From Hymenobacter sp. BRD128 (lineage in GTDB: Bacteria > Bacteroidota > Bacteroidia > Cytophagales > Hymenobacteraceae), in assembly GCF_013256625.1 (NCBI RefSeq), contig NZ_CP053908.1:2108001-2172000 (forward strand): DNA of 64,000 bases, read 5' to 3'. The translations under genes and the position numbers were made by a program. How positions within the stretch are numbered: position 1 is the first letter of the stretch; every line of letters starts with the position of its first letter. Positions 7,677 to 15,781 of the stretch are shown in pieces. Below the pieces are notes generated by a model. That model ran no database searches. It had not been told where the DNA came from and saw nothing but the letters and a program-made list of their open reading frames with translations.

Positions 7677-9815
7677 ATGCGCCTGCTTCCGCTACTTTTA
7701 TTTTTAAGCAGCTGCTGGGCAGCCGCGGCCCAGGCGCCGCTACCGGCCTTGCTGCAAGCCTACGCGCGCACCAGCGCCGTGACCGGGCGCGAGGCAGCAG
7801 CCAGCCAGTTTATCGAGCGGTTATTTAAGGCCGGCACGCTGCGGCACGACCGGCTCGGCAACCTCGTGCTGGTGCTGGGCAGCGGGAGTCCGCGCCGCCT
7901 GCTGGTGGCCCCGCTCGACGAGCCGGGCTACGTGGTGAGCCAGATTCAGGCCAATGGCTACCTGCGGGTGGCCCCGGTGGGTGGTGGCGCGGCGGGCCCG
8001 TTGTTTCACCAGTTTTTGGAAGGGCATGATGTCCGTATCGGTACGGCTAGCGGGCCGCGCAACGCCATTTCGGGCGTGCCGTCGTCGCACTACGACAACC
8101 TGCGGGCGACGCCCGAGCGCACCCTCCCCCCCTTTTCCTGGCAAGCTGCTTACCTGGATGTGGGCGCCGGCTCGGCGGCAGCCGTGGCCCAGCAGGGCAT
8201 TCACTTGCTCGACCCCGTGACGCTGGAAAAGAAGCCGGCGCTGGTGGCCCAGCAGTGGGTAGCCGCCCCGGCCATGCGCGAAAAGGCGGCCGCCGTGGCC
8301 CTGGCCACCGCCGCCCAGGCGCTGCTGGCCGCGCCGCCCGCCGGCACCACCGTCATCGCCTGGACGACCCTCGACCTGCTCAACGGCAAGGGGTTTGAGG
8401 CAGTGGCCAATCAGTATGGCCCTTTTAATGAGGTGTACCGCTTCGACCGCAATTTGGAAGCCGAGGCCCCCGGCACGGGCCAGTTTCTAGCTGACCAGGA
8501 ATTTACGTCCCTACCCGGCCAAACACTGGCGCAGCCCACCCGGCCGGCCCGCAAGCCCGTGCTGCCCAATGCGCAGCTCGCCAACGCCCACACCTACCTG
8601 CTGGGCCTGCCCGCCCGCTACGCCCACACGCCCGTCGAGGCCGTGGCCGTGGCCGACGTGCAGCCGCTCATTCGGGCGTGGCTGGCGGCGGCGGGTGCGC
8701 CGGCTACCACTGCCGCCACCGTACCTAGCCCACCCACCTTGCCAAATCTGCCCGCGCCTGCGTCTACGCCCGCAGCCCAGCTGCTGGCGGGCCTAGTGGG
8801 CCAGTACGGCGTGAGCACCGCCGAAGCGCCCGTACGCGAGTTTATCGCCCGGCAGCTGCCTAGCTGGGCCAAGCCGACTACCGACCAGGCCGGCAACCTC
8901 ACGCTCAGCTTTGGCCAGGGCAAAAAGCACCTCGTATTCGTGGCCCACATGGACGAGGTGGGCTTCGTAGTTGATTCCATCCGGCCCGATGGGCGGTTGG
9001 TGCTCAGCATGAAGGGCGGCGCGTTTCCGTGGCTGTGGGAGGCGCAGCCGGCCCTGCTGCACCGGCCGGGCCAGGCGGCGCTGCCGGCCGTGTTTGAGCC
9101 GCGCCCGCAGTACCTGAGCGCTGCCAAGCGGCTAGCCGCCGGGTCGCTGACGGTGTTTGCGGGCTTCGCGTCGGCGCAGCAGGCACGAGTGGCCGGCATT
9201 GAGCCGGGCCGCACCACCGTAACCATGCCCAAGGCGCTGCGGCCACTGGGCCCCAACCGCGCCGCCGCCCGCGGCCTCGACGACCGCGTGGGCTGCGCGG
9301 CGCTGCTGCTCAGCTTGCGGCAGCTCAACCCCGCTAGGCTGCCCTGCCGCGTCACCTACGTGTGGTCGACGGGCGAGGAAATCGGCCTGCTGGGCTCGGC
9401 CTTTGCGGCCCAGAGCCTGCGCGACGCCGACGTAGTGTACCCGATTGATACGTTTGTATCGTCGGACGCGCCGCAGGAATCGCCCGCGTTTGGCAACTGC
9501 CCGCTCGGCCAGGGCGCCGTCATTCGGGTAGTGGAGAGCATCAACTTTGCGCGGCGCGACCTGGTGCAGCACGTGCACACCCTGGCCGACCGCCAGCACA
9601 TTGCCATTCAGGAAGGCATGACGGTGGGCGGCACCGACGGCCTGGAATTTATGAACTACGGCATTCCATCGGTGCCGCTGTCGTGGCCCGGCCGCTATTC
9701 GCACTCGCCCGTAGAAGTGCTCGACTACCGCGATATAGCTAGCCTGGTGCGCCTGCTCGGGGCCCTGCAAACGGAGGCCCCGGCCACCAAGTCCGCTCGC
9801 CCTCCCAGACTTTAA
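7677..9815 (+). CDS. Secreted tandem M42-family metallopeptidase with inactive N-terminal half
   Basis: 712 residues with a signal peptide (ends near AAAAQ), about twice the usual M42 length. The C-terminal half (about 385-700) keeps the full di-metal site: H in VAHMDEVGF (about 424), GLDDRVG (535), STGEEIGLLGS (567), SSDAP (597) and YSHSPVE (675). The N-terminal half (about 25-340) is a recognisable copy in which these become APLDEPGY, AMREKAA, TTLDLLNGKG and EAEAPG; only RYAHTPVE keeps its histidine. It is therefore probably a pseudoenzyme domain fused to an active one. The stop is 8 nt before menD, so it appears to be in the menaquinone operon. Substrate is unknown. Confidence 0.85.
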   Translation: MRLLPLLLFLSSCWAAAAQAPLPALLQAYARTSAVTGREAAASQFIERLFKAGTLRHDRLGNLVLVLGSGSPRRLLVAPLDEPGYVVSQIQANGYLRVAPVGGGAAGPLFHQFLEGHDVRIGTASGPRNAISGVPSSHYDNLRATPERTLPPFSWQAAYLDVGAGSAAAVAQQGIHLLDPVTLEKKPALVAQQWVAAPAMREKAAAVALATAAQALLAAPPAGTTVIAWTTLDLLNGKGFEAVANQYGPFNEVYRFDRNLEAEAPGTGQFLADQEFTSLPGQTLAQPTRPARKPVLPNAQLANAHTYLLGLPARYAHTPVEAVAVADVQPLIRAWLAAAGAPATTAATVPSPPTLPNLPAPASTPAAQLLAGLVGQYGVSTAEAPVREFIARQLPSWAKPTTDQAGNLTLSFGQGKKHLVFVAHMDEVGFVVDSIRPDGRLVLSMKGGAFPWLWEAQPALLHRPGQAALPAVFEPRPQYLSAAKRLAAGSLTVFAGFASAQQARVAGIEPGRTTVTMPKALRPLGPNRAAARGLDDRVGCAALLLSLRQLNPARLPCRVTYVWSTGEEIGLLGSAFAAQSLRDADVVYPIDTFVSSDAPQESPAFGNCPLGQGAVIRVVESINFARRDLVQHVHTLADRQHIAIQEGMTVGGTDGLEFMNYGIPSVPLSWPGRYSHSPVEVLDYRDIASLVRLLGALQTEAPATKSARPPRL

Positions 9816-9823
9816 TCGACTGC

Positions 9824-11710
9824 ATGAATTCCATCCAAGCCGTTTTCAACATCGCCGAAATCTGCGCCCGGCACGGGATTACCGACGTTATTCTGTCGCC
9901 GGGCTCGCGCTCGGCGCCGCTCACGCTGGCCTTTGCGCGGCACCCGGCCTACCGGGGCAAGCTGCGCGTGGTGCCCGACGAGCGGGCCGCCGCCTTCATC
10001 GGGCTCGGCATTGCGCAGGCCACGCGGCGGCCGGTGGTGCTGGTATGCACCAGCGGCACGGCCGGCCTCAACTACGCGCCGGCCGTGGCCGAGGCGTTTT
10101 TTCAGCAGATTCCGCTGCTCGTGCTTACCGCTGACCGCCCGCCCGAGTGGATAGACCAGCTTGATGGCCAAACTATCCGGCAGCGTAACTTGTACGGCGC
10201 GCACGCCAAAGGCACGTTTGATTTCCCCGCCGACACCTCGCACACCGACGCCAAATGGCACGGTGAGCGCCTCCTCAATGAGGCCATCAACCTGACCCTG
10301 GCGGGCCCGGCCGGACCGGTGCACGTGAATGTGCCGCTGCGTGAGCCCTTTTACCCGCAGGCGGGCGAGGAAGTCGGCTACGAAGCGGATGTGAAAATCA
10401 TTCGTGAAGACCACTCGAATACCATTCTGCCGCCGGCCGAAATCCTGGACCTGCGCCGCCAGCTGCGCGATGCGGGCCGGGTGCTGGTGGTGGCCGGCCA
10501 GCAGGCCGACAGCCCTAGCCTGGCGGCCGCGCTCTACGAGTTTGCCCAGGCGCGGCAAGTAGCGGTGGTGGCCGACAGCATTGCCAACCTGAGCGAGGTG
10601 CCCGCCGTGCGGCACCACGACGTTTTTCTGGCGGGCCTCGCGCCCGCGCAAAAAGCCGACCTGCAACCTGACCTGCTCATCACCTTCGGCCAGTCGCTGA
10701 TTTCCAAGAGCCTGAAGCTGTTTTTGCGCGATGCTGCGCCCGCCCAGCACTGGCATCTGCAGGCCGCCGGCGAGGCGGCCGATACTTTCCGCAGCCTCAC
10801 GCGGATTATTCGGGTGCAGCCGGCCGTGTTTTTTCAGCAGCTGGCGGTGTATGAAACCAAGGATTATAACCGGGCGGCCAGCTCGCATCCGGCCGCTTTT
10901 CTCAGCTTGCGCGAGGCTCAAAAAGTCACGGCTGATGCGGACCCCACTGAGGCAACCGACTCGCTGCCCACGCTTGATTCGACGCTCCTTATAGCTCCCG
11001 ATTCGCTGCCCCCGGCTGGCTCGATTACCAGCGAGCCTACGGCGGCCGGCTTTACCTGGCAGCACGCCGAAACGGCGGCAGCAAATTTTTTAAGTCGATT
11101 TTTCGCGTCTAAAGACCAGCCGTTCAACGAGTTTTCGGCCTTCCGCCGGGCGCTGGCTAGCCTGCCCGACGACACGGCGCTGCACCTGGCCAACAGCATG
11201 GCCGTGCGCTACGCCAATATTCTGGGCTTGCCCGAAGACCAGCAAATCGACGTGTTTGCCAACCGGGGCACCAGCGGCATCGATGGCTGCACCAGCACGG
11301 CCGTGGGCGCGGCGCTCGCCCAGCCCGCGCGGCCGGTGGTGCTGCTCACCGGCGACGTGGCGTTTTTCTACGACCGCAACGCGTTCTGGCACAACTACCC
11401 CGCGCCCAACCTCCGGGTGGTGCTTTTTAACAACCACGGCGGCGGCATCTTCCGGCTCATCGACGGGCCGCGCCAGCAGCCCGAGCTCGACGAGTTTTTT
11501 GAAACCCACCAGGCCCTCACGGCCGAAAACCTGTGCCGAGATTTTAGCCTGCGCTATTTGCCGGTGTCGTCGTTCGACGAACTCAATGCCGCGCTGCCGG
11601 TTTTCTTTGCAGCCGAAAGCGGCGCGGCGGTGCTGGAAATCTTCACCGATTCTAAAACCAACGCGGCCTTTTTTGAAGAATACCGCAAGGCCGTGAAAGC
11701 GGCTTTTTAG
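9824..11710 (+). CDS. menD: 2-succinyl-5-enolpyruvyl-6-hydroxy-3-cyclohexene-1-carboxylate synthase
   Basis: 628-residue thiamine-diphosphate enzyme joining isochorismate and 2-oxoglutarate (SEPHCHC synthase). The N-terminal pyrimidine-binding domain shows ITDVILSPGSRSAPLTLAF and DERAAAFIGLGIA with the cofactor-activating Glu; the C-terminal domain has NRGTSGIDGCTSTAVGAA and the metal-binding GDVAFFYDRNAF...NNHGGGIF. The protein is longer than E. coli MenD partly because of a low-complexity insert at about 365-415 (ADADPTEATDSLPTLDS). It starts 8 nt after the M42 gene. Confidence 0.96.
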   Translation: MNSIQAVFNIAEICARHGITDVILSPGSRSAPLTLAFARHPAYRGKLRVVPDERAAAFIGLGIAQATRRPVVLVCTSGTAGLNYAPAVAEAFFQQIPLLVLTADRPPEWIDQLDGQTIRQRNLYGAHAKGTFDFPADTSHTDAKWHGERLLNEAINLTLAGPAGPVHVNVPLREPFYPQAGEEVGYEADVKIIREDHSNTILPPAEILDLRRQLRDAGRVLVVAGQQADSPSLAAALYEFAQARQVAVVADSIANLSEVPAVRHHDVFLAGLAPAQKADLQPDLLITFGQSLISKSLKLFLRDAAPAQHWHLQAAGEAADTFRSLTRIIRVQPAVFFQQLAVYETKDYNRAASSHPAAFLSLREAQKVTADADPTEATDSLPTLDSTLLIAPDSLPPAGSITSEPTAAGFTWQHAETAAANFLSRFFASKDQPFNEFSAFRRALASLPDDTALHLANSMAVRYANILGLPEDQQIDVFANRGTSGIDGCTSTAVGAALAQPARPVVLLTGDVAFFYDRNAFWHNYPAPNLRVVLFNNHGGGIFRLIDGPRQQPELDEFFETHQALTAENLCRDFSLRYLPVSSFDELNAALPVFFAAESGAAVLEIFTDSKTNAAFFEEYRKAVKAAF

Positions 11711-11803
11711 CGCAAAGTTTCGCTAGGTTAAAAGAGGTTTCGCAATCCTATTTTAACCTAGCGAAACTTTGCGAAACTTCTTTTAACCTAGCGAAACTTT
11801 GCG
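11711..11803. repeat. Three copies of a 23-nt repeat filling the menD-menB gap
   Basis: The unit TTTTAACCTAGCGAAACTTTGCG occurs directly at 11751-11773 and 11781-11803, and as an exact reverse complement at 11711-11733 starting right after the menD stop. The first and second copies can form a 23-bp hairpin; the third ends 3 nt before the menB ATG. Pairing of copy 1 with copy 2 or copy 3 gives two mutually exclusive hairpins, the second one covering the ribosome-binding region of menB. There is no U-tract typical of a terminator. Confidence 0.9.
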
Positions 11804-11806
11804 CTC

Positions 11807-12631
11807 ATGACTGAATCCATCGCGTGGACCCCGATTAAGGAGTTCCAAGAAATTCTTTTCTCCCAGCACGGGGGTATTGCCAAAATCAGCATCAACCGGC
11901 CGCAGGTGCACAACGCCTTCACGCCGCTTACGGTGCAGGAAATGATTGAGGCCATGGACATTTGCCGCAACCGCACCGACATCGGCGTCATCATTCTTAC
12001 CGGCGAGGGTGGCAAGGCCTTCTGCTCGGGCGGCGACCAGAGTGTGCGCGGCCACGGCGGCTACGTGGGGGCCGACACGGTGCCCCGCCTCAACGTGCTC
12101 GATTTGCAGAAGATGATTCGCAGCATCCCGAAGCCCGTAATTGCGATGGTTGCCGGCTGGGCCATCGGCGGCGGCCACGTGCTGCACGTGGTGTGCGACT
12201 TGACCGTGGCGGCCGACAACGCCCGCTTTGGCCAGACCGGCCCCAAGGTGGGCTCGTTCGACGGTGGTTTTGGGGCTAGCTACCTGGCGCGCATCGTGGG
12301 CCAGAAAAAAGCCCGCGAAATCTGGTTTCTCTGCGACCAGTACGACGCCCAGGAAGCCCTCGATATGGGCCTCGTTAACAAAGTAGTACCGCTAGCCCAG
12401 CTCGAAGAAACTACCGTGGCCTGGTGCCACAAGATTCTGCAAAAGAGCCCCCTAGCCCTGCGCATGCTAAAATCGTCGTTCAACGCCGAGCTCGATGGCC
12501 AGGCTGGTATTCAGGAGCTCGCCGGTAATGCCACGCTGCTGTATTACCTGAGCGAGGAAGCTAAAGAAGGCAAAAATGCCTTCCTGGAAAAGCGGCAGCC
12601 TGACTTCTCGAAGTTTCCAAAATTTCCGTAG
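11807..12631 (+). CDS. menB: 1,4-dihydroxy-2-naphthoyl-CoA synthase
   Basis: 274-residue crotonase-fold enzyme that cyclises o-succinylbenzoyl-CoA to DHNA-CoA. Recognisable MenB features are [13 protein letters not shown], the oxyanion-hole segment [51 protein letters not shown] and the conserved C-terminal [16 protein letters not shown]. The gene lies 96 nt after menD, behind the 23-nt repeats, and is closed by a strong terminator, so it ends this part of the menaquinone cluster. Confidence 0.97.
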   Translation: MTESIAWTPIKEFQEILFSQHGGIAKISINRPQVHNAFTPLTVQEMIEAMDICRNRTDIGVIILTGEGGKAFCSGGDQSVRGHGGYVGADTVPRLNVLDLQKMIRSIPKPVIAMVAGWAIGGGHVLHVVCDLTVAADNARFGQTGPKVGSFDGGFGASYLARIVGQKKAREIWFLCDQYDAQEALDMGLVNKVVPLAQLEETTVAWCHKILQKSPLALRMLKSSFNAELDGQAGIQELAGNATLLYYLSEEAKEGKNAFLEKRQPDFSKFPKFP

Positions 12632-12655
12632 GGAACCGTGTAGCTTTTGCTAGCC

Positions 12656-12702
12656 AAACGTACAGAACTTCTGCCAAGGCAGGAATTCTGTACGTTTTTT
12701 AT
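12656..12702 (+). terminator. Rho-independent terminator after menB
   Basis: A hairpin of about 17 bp with one mismatch, ACGTACAGAACTTCTGCC paired to GGCAGGAATTCTGTACGT, is followed by TTTTTT at 12696. It lies 25 nt after the menB stop. Confidence 0.88.
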
Positions 12703-12854
12703 TTCTCGAGTATAATATTGCCAGCCAAATAGTTAGCCAATAATACTGCCCCCATAAGCAGGAGCTAAAAATTACGACTGGCTTCCAAAAAGCCGTAACC
12801 CTCTGCCAGCTTGGGCGTTGAGTATAGCATCTGTACCTAGCTTAATTTCCGCCC

Positions 12855-13319
12855 ATGCAACAGAATATGCCGCACAACCACTACCCCAAGTTCTTTCTGA
12901 TGCTTGGCGTATCGTTCCTCACTATGTATGTGGTGATGTACCTTAACACTTACGAGTGGGACCATGTGTATTTCAGCCTGATGCGCTTCTACATGACGTG
13001 CCTCATGATTTTACCGATGGGCCTGATAATGATGGCATTTATGTCTTCAATGTATCCCCGGCGCGAACTCAATCTGATTATTGCCGGCGCGGTCACACTG
13101 CTGTTCGTGGTGATATTTTTTATTATGCGCACCCAAACTTTCGTGAATGATACGCGGTGGATGGAAGCCATGATTCCGCACCACTCCATTGCCATTCTCA
13201 CCAGCGAGCGCGCTAATATCCAAGACCCTGAAGTACGTAAGCTAGCCGACAGCATTATTAGCGCTCAAAAACGCGAAATCGGCGAAATGAAGCAACTGAT
13301 AAAACGACTGAAGAAATGA
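12855..13319 (+). CDS. DUF305 membrane protein
   Basis: 154-residue integral membrane protein with three predicted membrane helices (about 11-30, 38-62, 70-90) followed by a short soluble tail containing the DUF305 signature WMEAMIPHHSIAILTSERA and a basic amphipathic end. DUF305 proteins are often found with copper or other metal-handling genes, where the HH pair may bind metal; nothing here identifies a metal. An alternative start at the sixth residue (MPHNHYPKFF) is possible. It stands alone between two terminators. The function is not known. Confidence 0.85.
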   Translation: MQQNMPHNHYPKFFLMLGVSFLTMYVVMYLNTYEWDHVYFSLMRFYMTCLMILPMGLIMMAFMSSMYPRRELNLIIAGAVTLLFVVIFFIMRTQTFVNDTRWMEAMIPHHSIAILTSERANIQDPEVRKLADSIISAQKREIGEMKQLIKRLKK

Positions 13320-13375
13320 TAGCCACCTATGCAAAAGACCCGCTAGTTAAGCGGGTCTTTTGCATAGGTGGCTAT
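13319..13375. terminator. Bidirectional terminator, perfect 26-bp stem
   Basis: Arms 13319-13344 and 13350-13375 (ATAGCCACCTATGCAAAAGA... on the left) are perfect reverse complements around a 5-nt loop. The stem begins with the last base of the DUF305 stop codon. It has no long T-run outside the stem, but it sits exactly between convergent genes and can fold from either strand. Confidence 0.75.
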
Positions 13376-13382
13376 TAGTCAA

Positions 13383-13580
13383 TCAGAAGCTGAAGCCTAG
13401 CGCGTGCAGGCAAGCGCACCAGCCAAAAAAGAGCCGCTTATTTTCGTGTTTACGCAATTTTTTCAACGCTTTGGCGCGGGTTTTAACGGCGGCCAGGATG
13501 GGGCAGCGTGCTACTGTTGCATCGGGAGCGCTTCCGGTAGCTGGTACCGATTCGGGGCTGTAAGTTGGGTGGGCATCCAT
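13383..13580 (-). CDS. Small hypothetical protein, Cys-containing and basic
   Basis: 65-residue open frame beginning MDAHPTYSPE, with a CPIL motif, a lysine/arginine-rich middle (KTRAKALKKLRKHENKR) and a C-terminal CACLHALGFSF. The frame could extend to an ATG at 13643, but the shorter start is preferred because a TATACTTA promoter-like box lies between the two. It is convergent with the DUF305 gene and shares its bidirectional hairpin, which supports it being a transcribed gene. I do not recognise the family, and it could still be a chance frame. Confidence 0.4.
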   Translation of the reverse strand: MDAHPTYSPESVPATGSAPDATVARCPILAAVKTRAKALKKLRKHENKRLFFGWCACLHALGFSF

Positions 13581-13713
13581 AGCAGAAACAGCTTTTGTGC
13601 GCGGTAAGTATACAATATTTTTTGTGAAAAAGCAAGTACTCACTCACCTTATTTCAGCAAATAGCGGCTCCGGCAGGTAGTTACTTTGTACTTTCTGCTT
13701 CTTTCCTACTGCC

Positions 13714-15072
13714 ATGAAAAAACCCTTGCTTTTGGCTTTGCTCAGCCTTTGCTGCTTGTCCCAGGCTTTTGCGCAGCCCGCGTCTTCTACGGGCCCCAGC
13801 CCCGCCCCAGTTGCTCACCCGGCCTGGATAATGCAGGGCAATATCTACGAGGTAAACGTGCGCCAGTACACACCAGAGGGCACGCTCACTGCCTTTGCCA
13901 AGCACCTCGACCGGCTGCAAAAGATGGGCGTGGAAACGCTGTGGTTTATGCCCCTCAACCCCATCAGCAAGGTAGCCCGCAAGGGCAGCTTGGGTAGCTA
14001 CTACGCCGTGGCCGACTACACCAAGCTCAATCCTGAGTTTGGCACCATGGCCGACTGGCAGCAAATGGTGCGGGCCGCCCACGCCAGGGGCATGAAAGTG
14101 ATTATCGACTGGGTGCCCAACCACACCGGCGCCGACAACCGCTGGCTGACGCAGCACCCCAATTTCTTCGTGAAGAATAAGGAAGGCCAGCCAGCCGTGG
14201 CCTTCGACTGGGACGATACCAAGCAGCTCGACTATAAAAACCCCGAAATGCAGGACAGCATGATTGCGGCCATGCGCTACTGGGTGAAAACCAGCGACAT
14301 CGACGGCTTTCGCTGCGACGTGGCCTGGAACGTGCCGGCTAGCTTCTGGCGGCGCGCCATCCCGACGCTGCGCCAGAGCAAAAGCCTGTTTATGCTGGCC
14401 GAGGGCGACAGCGCCTACCTGCCCCGCAGCGGCTTCGACGCGGTATATCCGTGGCACATGTTTCACGCCATGGAGAAGGTAGCCGCTGGCCAGCGCCCCG
14501 CCACGGCGCTCGACAGCGTGTACCGGGGCTAGCAGGGCAGGTATCCGAAGGGCACGATTGAGCTGTACTTCACCAGCAACCACGACGAAAACAGCTGGAA
14601 CAAAGCTGATTATGGCTCCTTTCCCGGCCGGGTGCACGCGCCCTTTGCCGTATTTACCCAAACGATGGCCAACGGCGTGCCGCTCATCTACAGCGGGCAG
14701 GAGGAGCCGGTGCTGCGCCCGCTCAAATTCTTCGACAAGGACCCGATGACCTTTGGTAAGTACGAGCGGGCCAAATTTTACCAGACGCTGCTAGCCCTGC
14801 GCAAGCGCAACCCGGCCCTGGCGGCCGATGCGTCCTTTCGCAAGGTGAGCGTGGGCGACGACCGCGCGGTGTACGCCTACGTGCGCGAAAAAGCCGGCAA
14901 GAAGGTGCTGGTTATTCTGAATCTGTCGAATAAGGAGCAGACTATCAGCGTCAAGGAAAAAGCCTTGCAGGGCCGGCCGTACAACCTGTTTATGTACACC
15001 AACGAGCTACTGACTACTAAGCCGTGGAAAGTGGAGCCGTGGGGCTACGTGGTGTATGAGTATGGGCGGTAA
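13714..15072 (+). pseudogene. GH13 alpha-amylase-family enzyme interrupted by an in-frame TAG
   Basis: A secreted or periplasmic GH13 glycoside hydrolase (signal peptide ending SQAFAQ) whose frame continues unchanged across a TAG at 14530-14532, codon 273. Before the stop are IYEVNVRQYTPEGT, DWVPNHTG, the nucleophile Asp in GFRCDVAW (about 202) and the acid/base Glu in LAEGD (230). After it come the third catalytic Asp in TSNHDENSW (about 291), the GVPLIYSGQE segment and the C-terminal beta-domain. The 5' part alone lacks one catalytic residue and cannot be active. No other damage is visible, so the change is recent, recoded, or a sequencing error. The stop lies in the over-represented word GGCTAGC. 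Confidence 0.85.
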
Positions 15073-15129
15073 ATAATGTAAAGGCTAACGCACAGCTTTA
15101 GCTAATAGATAGCAAGTACACCGTACCTC

Positions 15130-15720
15130 ATGGCGCTCGACCTTACACTTTGCCTTGTTCCTAAGCAAATTGAGGCACTTTTTTCTAAAGCCTTGCTTAG
15201 TAAGCCTTATGCGGAATGGATGGAGTTTATTCCGGGCCTGCTAAGGGGAAAAGATTTCGCCGACATCCAAGATAACGGCCTTGCCGAGCTTACAAAAGAT
15301 GTGGAGGCGCTTAGCCACTTTTTTCACTTTACCGAAGATTATTACTTCTATGATGTCAACAGGAGTTTCTCCACGGTTGATTATCTATTCAACGAATACA
15401 TAAAGGCAAATTCTCTGCCTATACAACCCGATATATTATGGGAAGGCGGCAACGCCTTTTCTACTATAGTTGCCACGCAGGGAATGCCTATTAGGCTCTA
15501 TGACGAAACGCAAGTGCGCGCTATAGCGCTCTTGCTGATTAACCTTGAATTCGCTGATTTGCTGAAGTATTATGAGTATGATAAAATGCTGGAAGCAGGA
15601 GTTTACAAATTGAATTCCCTCGAAAGACGAGAGTCGTTAAAAGACACGTTTTACACTGTTAAGTATCTTTTTTTAGCAGCTTTTAGCGAAGGGCTATTGG
15701 TATTCAAGGCAATTGATTAA
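15130..15720 (+). CDS. DUF1877-like protein, AT-richer than its surroundings
   Basis: 196-residue cytoplasmic protein with no signal or membrane segment. The second half resembles DUF1877 (YfbM-type): GG followed by an IRLYDETQVRAIALLL segment, a YYEYDKMLEAGVY motif and a helix ending FSEGLLVFKAID. Function of that family is unknown, though members turn up in polymorphic-toxin immunity neighbourhoods. Codon use is visibly less GC-biased than in neighbouring men genes (many TTT, AAA, TAT), suggesting acquisition from elsewhere. It sits between the broken amylase gene and menE. Confidence 0.6.
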   Translation: MALDLTLCLVPKQIEALFSKALLSKPYAEWMEFIPGLLRGKDFADIQDNGLAELTKDVEALSHFFHFTEDYYFYDVNRSFSTVDYLFNEYIKANSLPIQPDILWEGGNAFSTIVATQGMPIRLYDETQVRAIALLLINLEFADLLKYYEYDKMLEAGVYKLNSLERRESLKDTFYTVKYLFLAAFSEGLLVFKAID

Positions 15721-15769
15721 TAAATGGCCGCTGAGTAGCTGGGCGGCCAGCTGCTTATCGTGGCAGGCC

Positions 15770-15777
15770 TAATTTTG
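15770..15777 (+). promoter_or_regulatory. -7 promoter box (TAATTTTG) of menE
   Basis: An exact TAnnTTTG match separated from the menE ATG by CCCC only, the same arrangement as hslV. It implies that menE is transcribed separately from the other men genes with little or no 5' leader. Confidence 0.5.
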
Positions 15778-15781
15778 CCCC

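Noticed and set aside
9812..11065. 417-codon minus-strand frame over menD
   Set aside because: Fully antisense to menD, biased composition, no recognisable domain.
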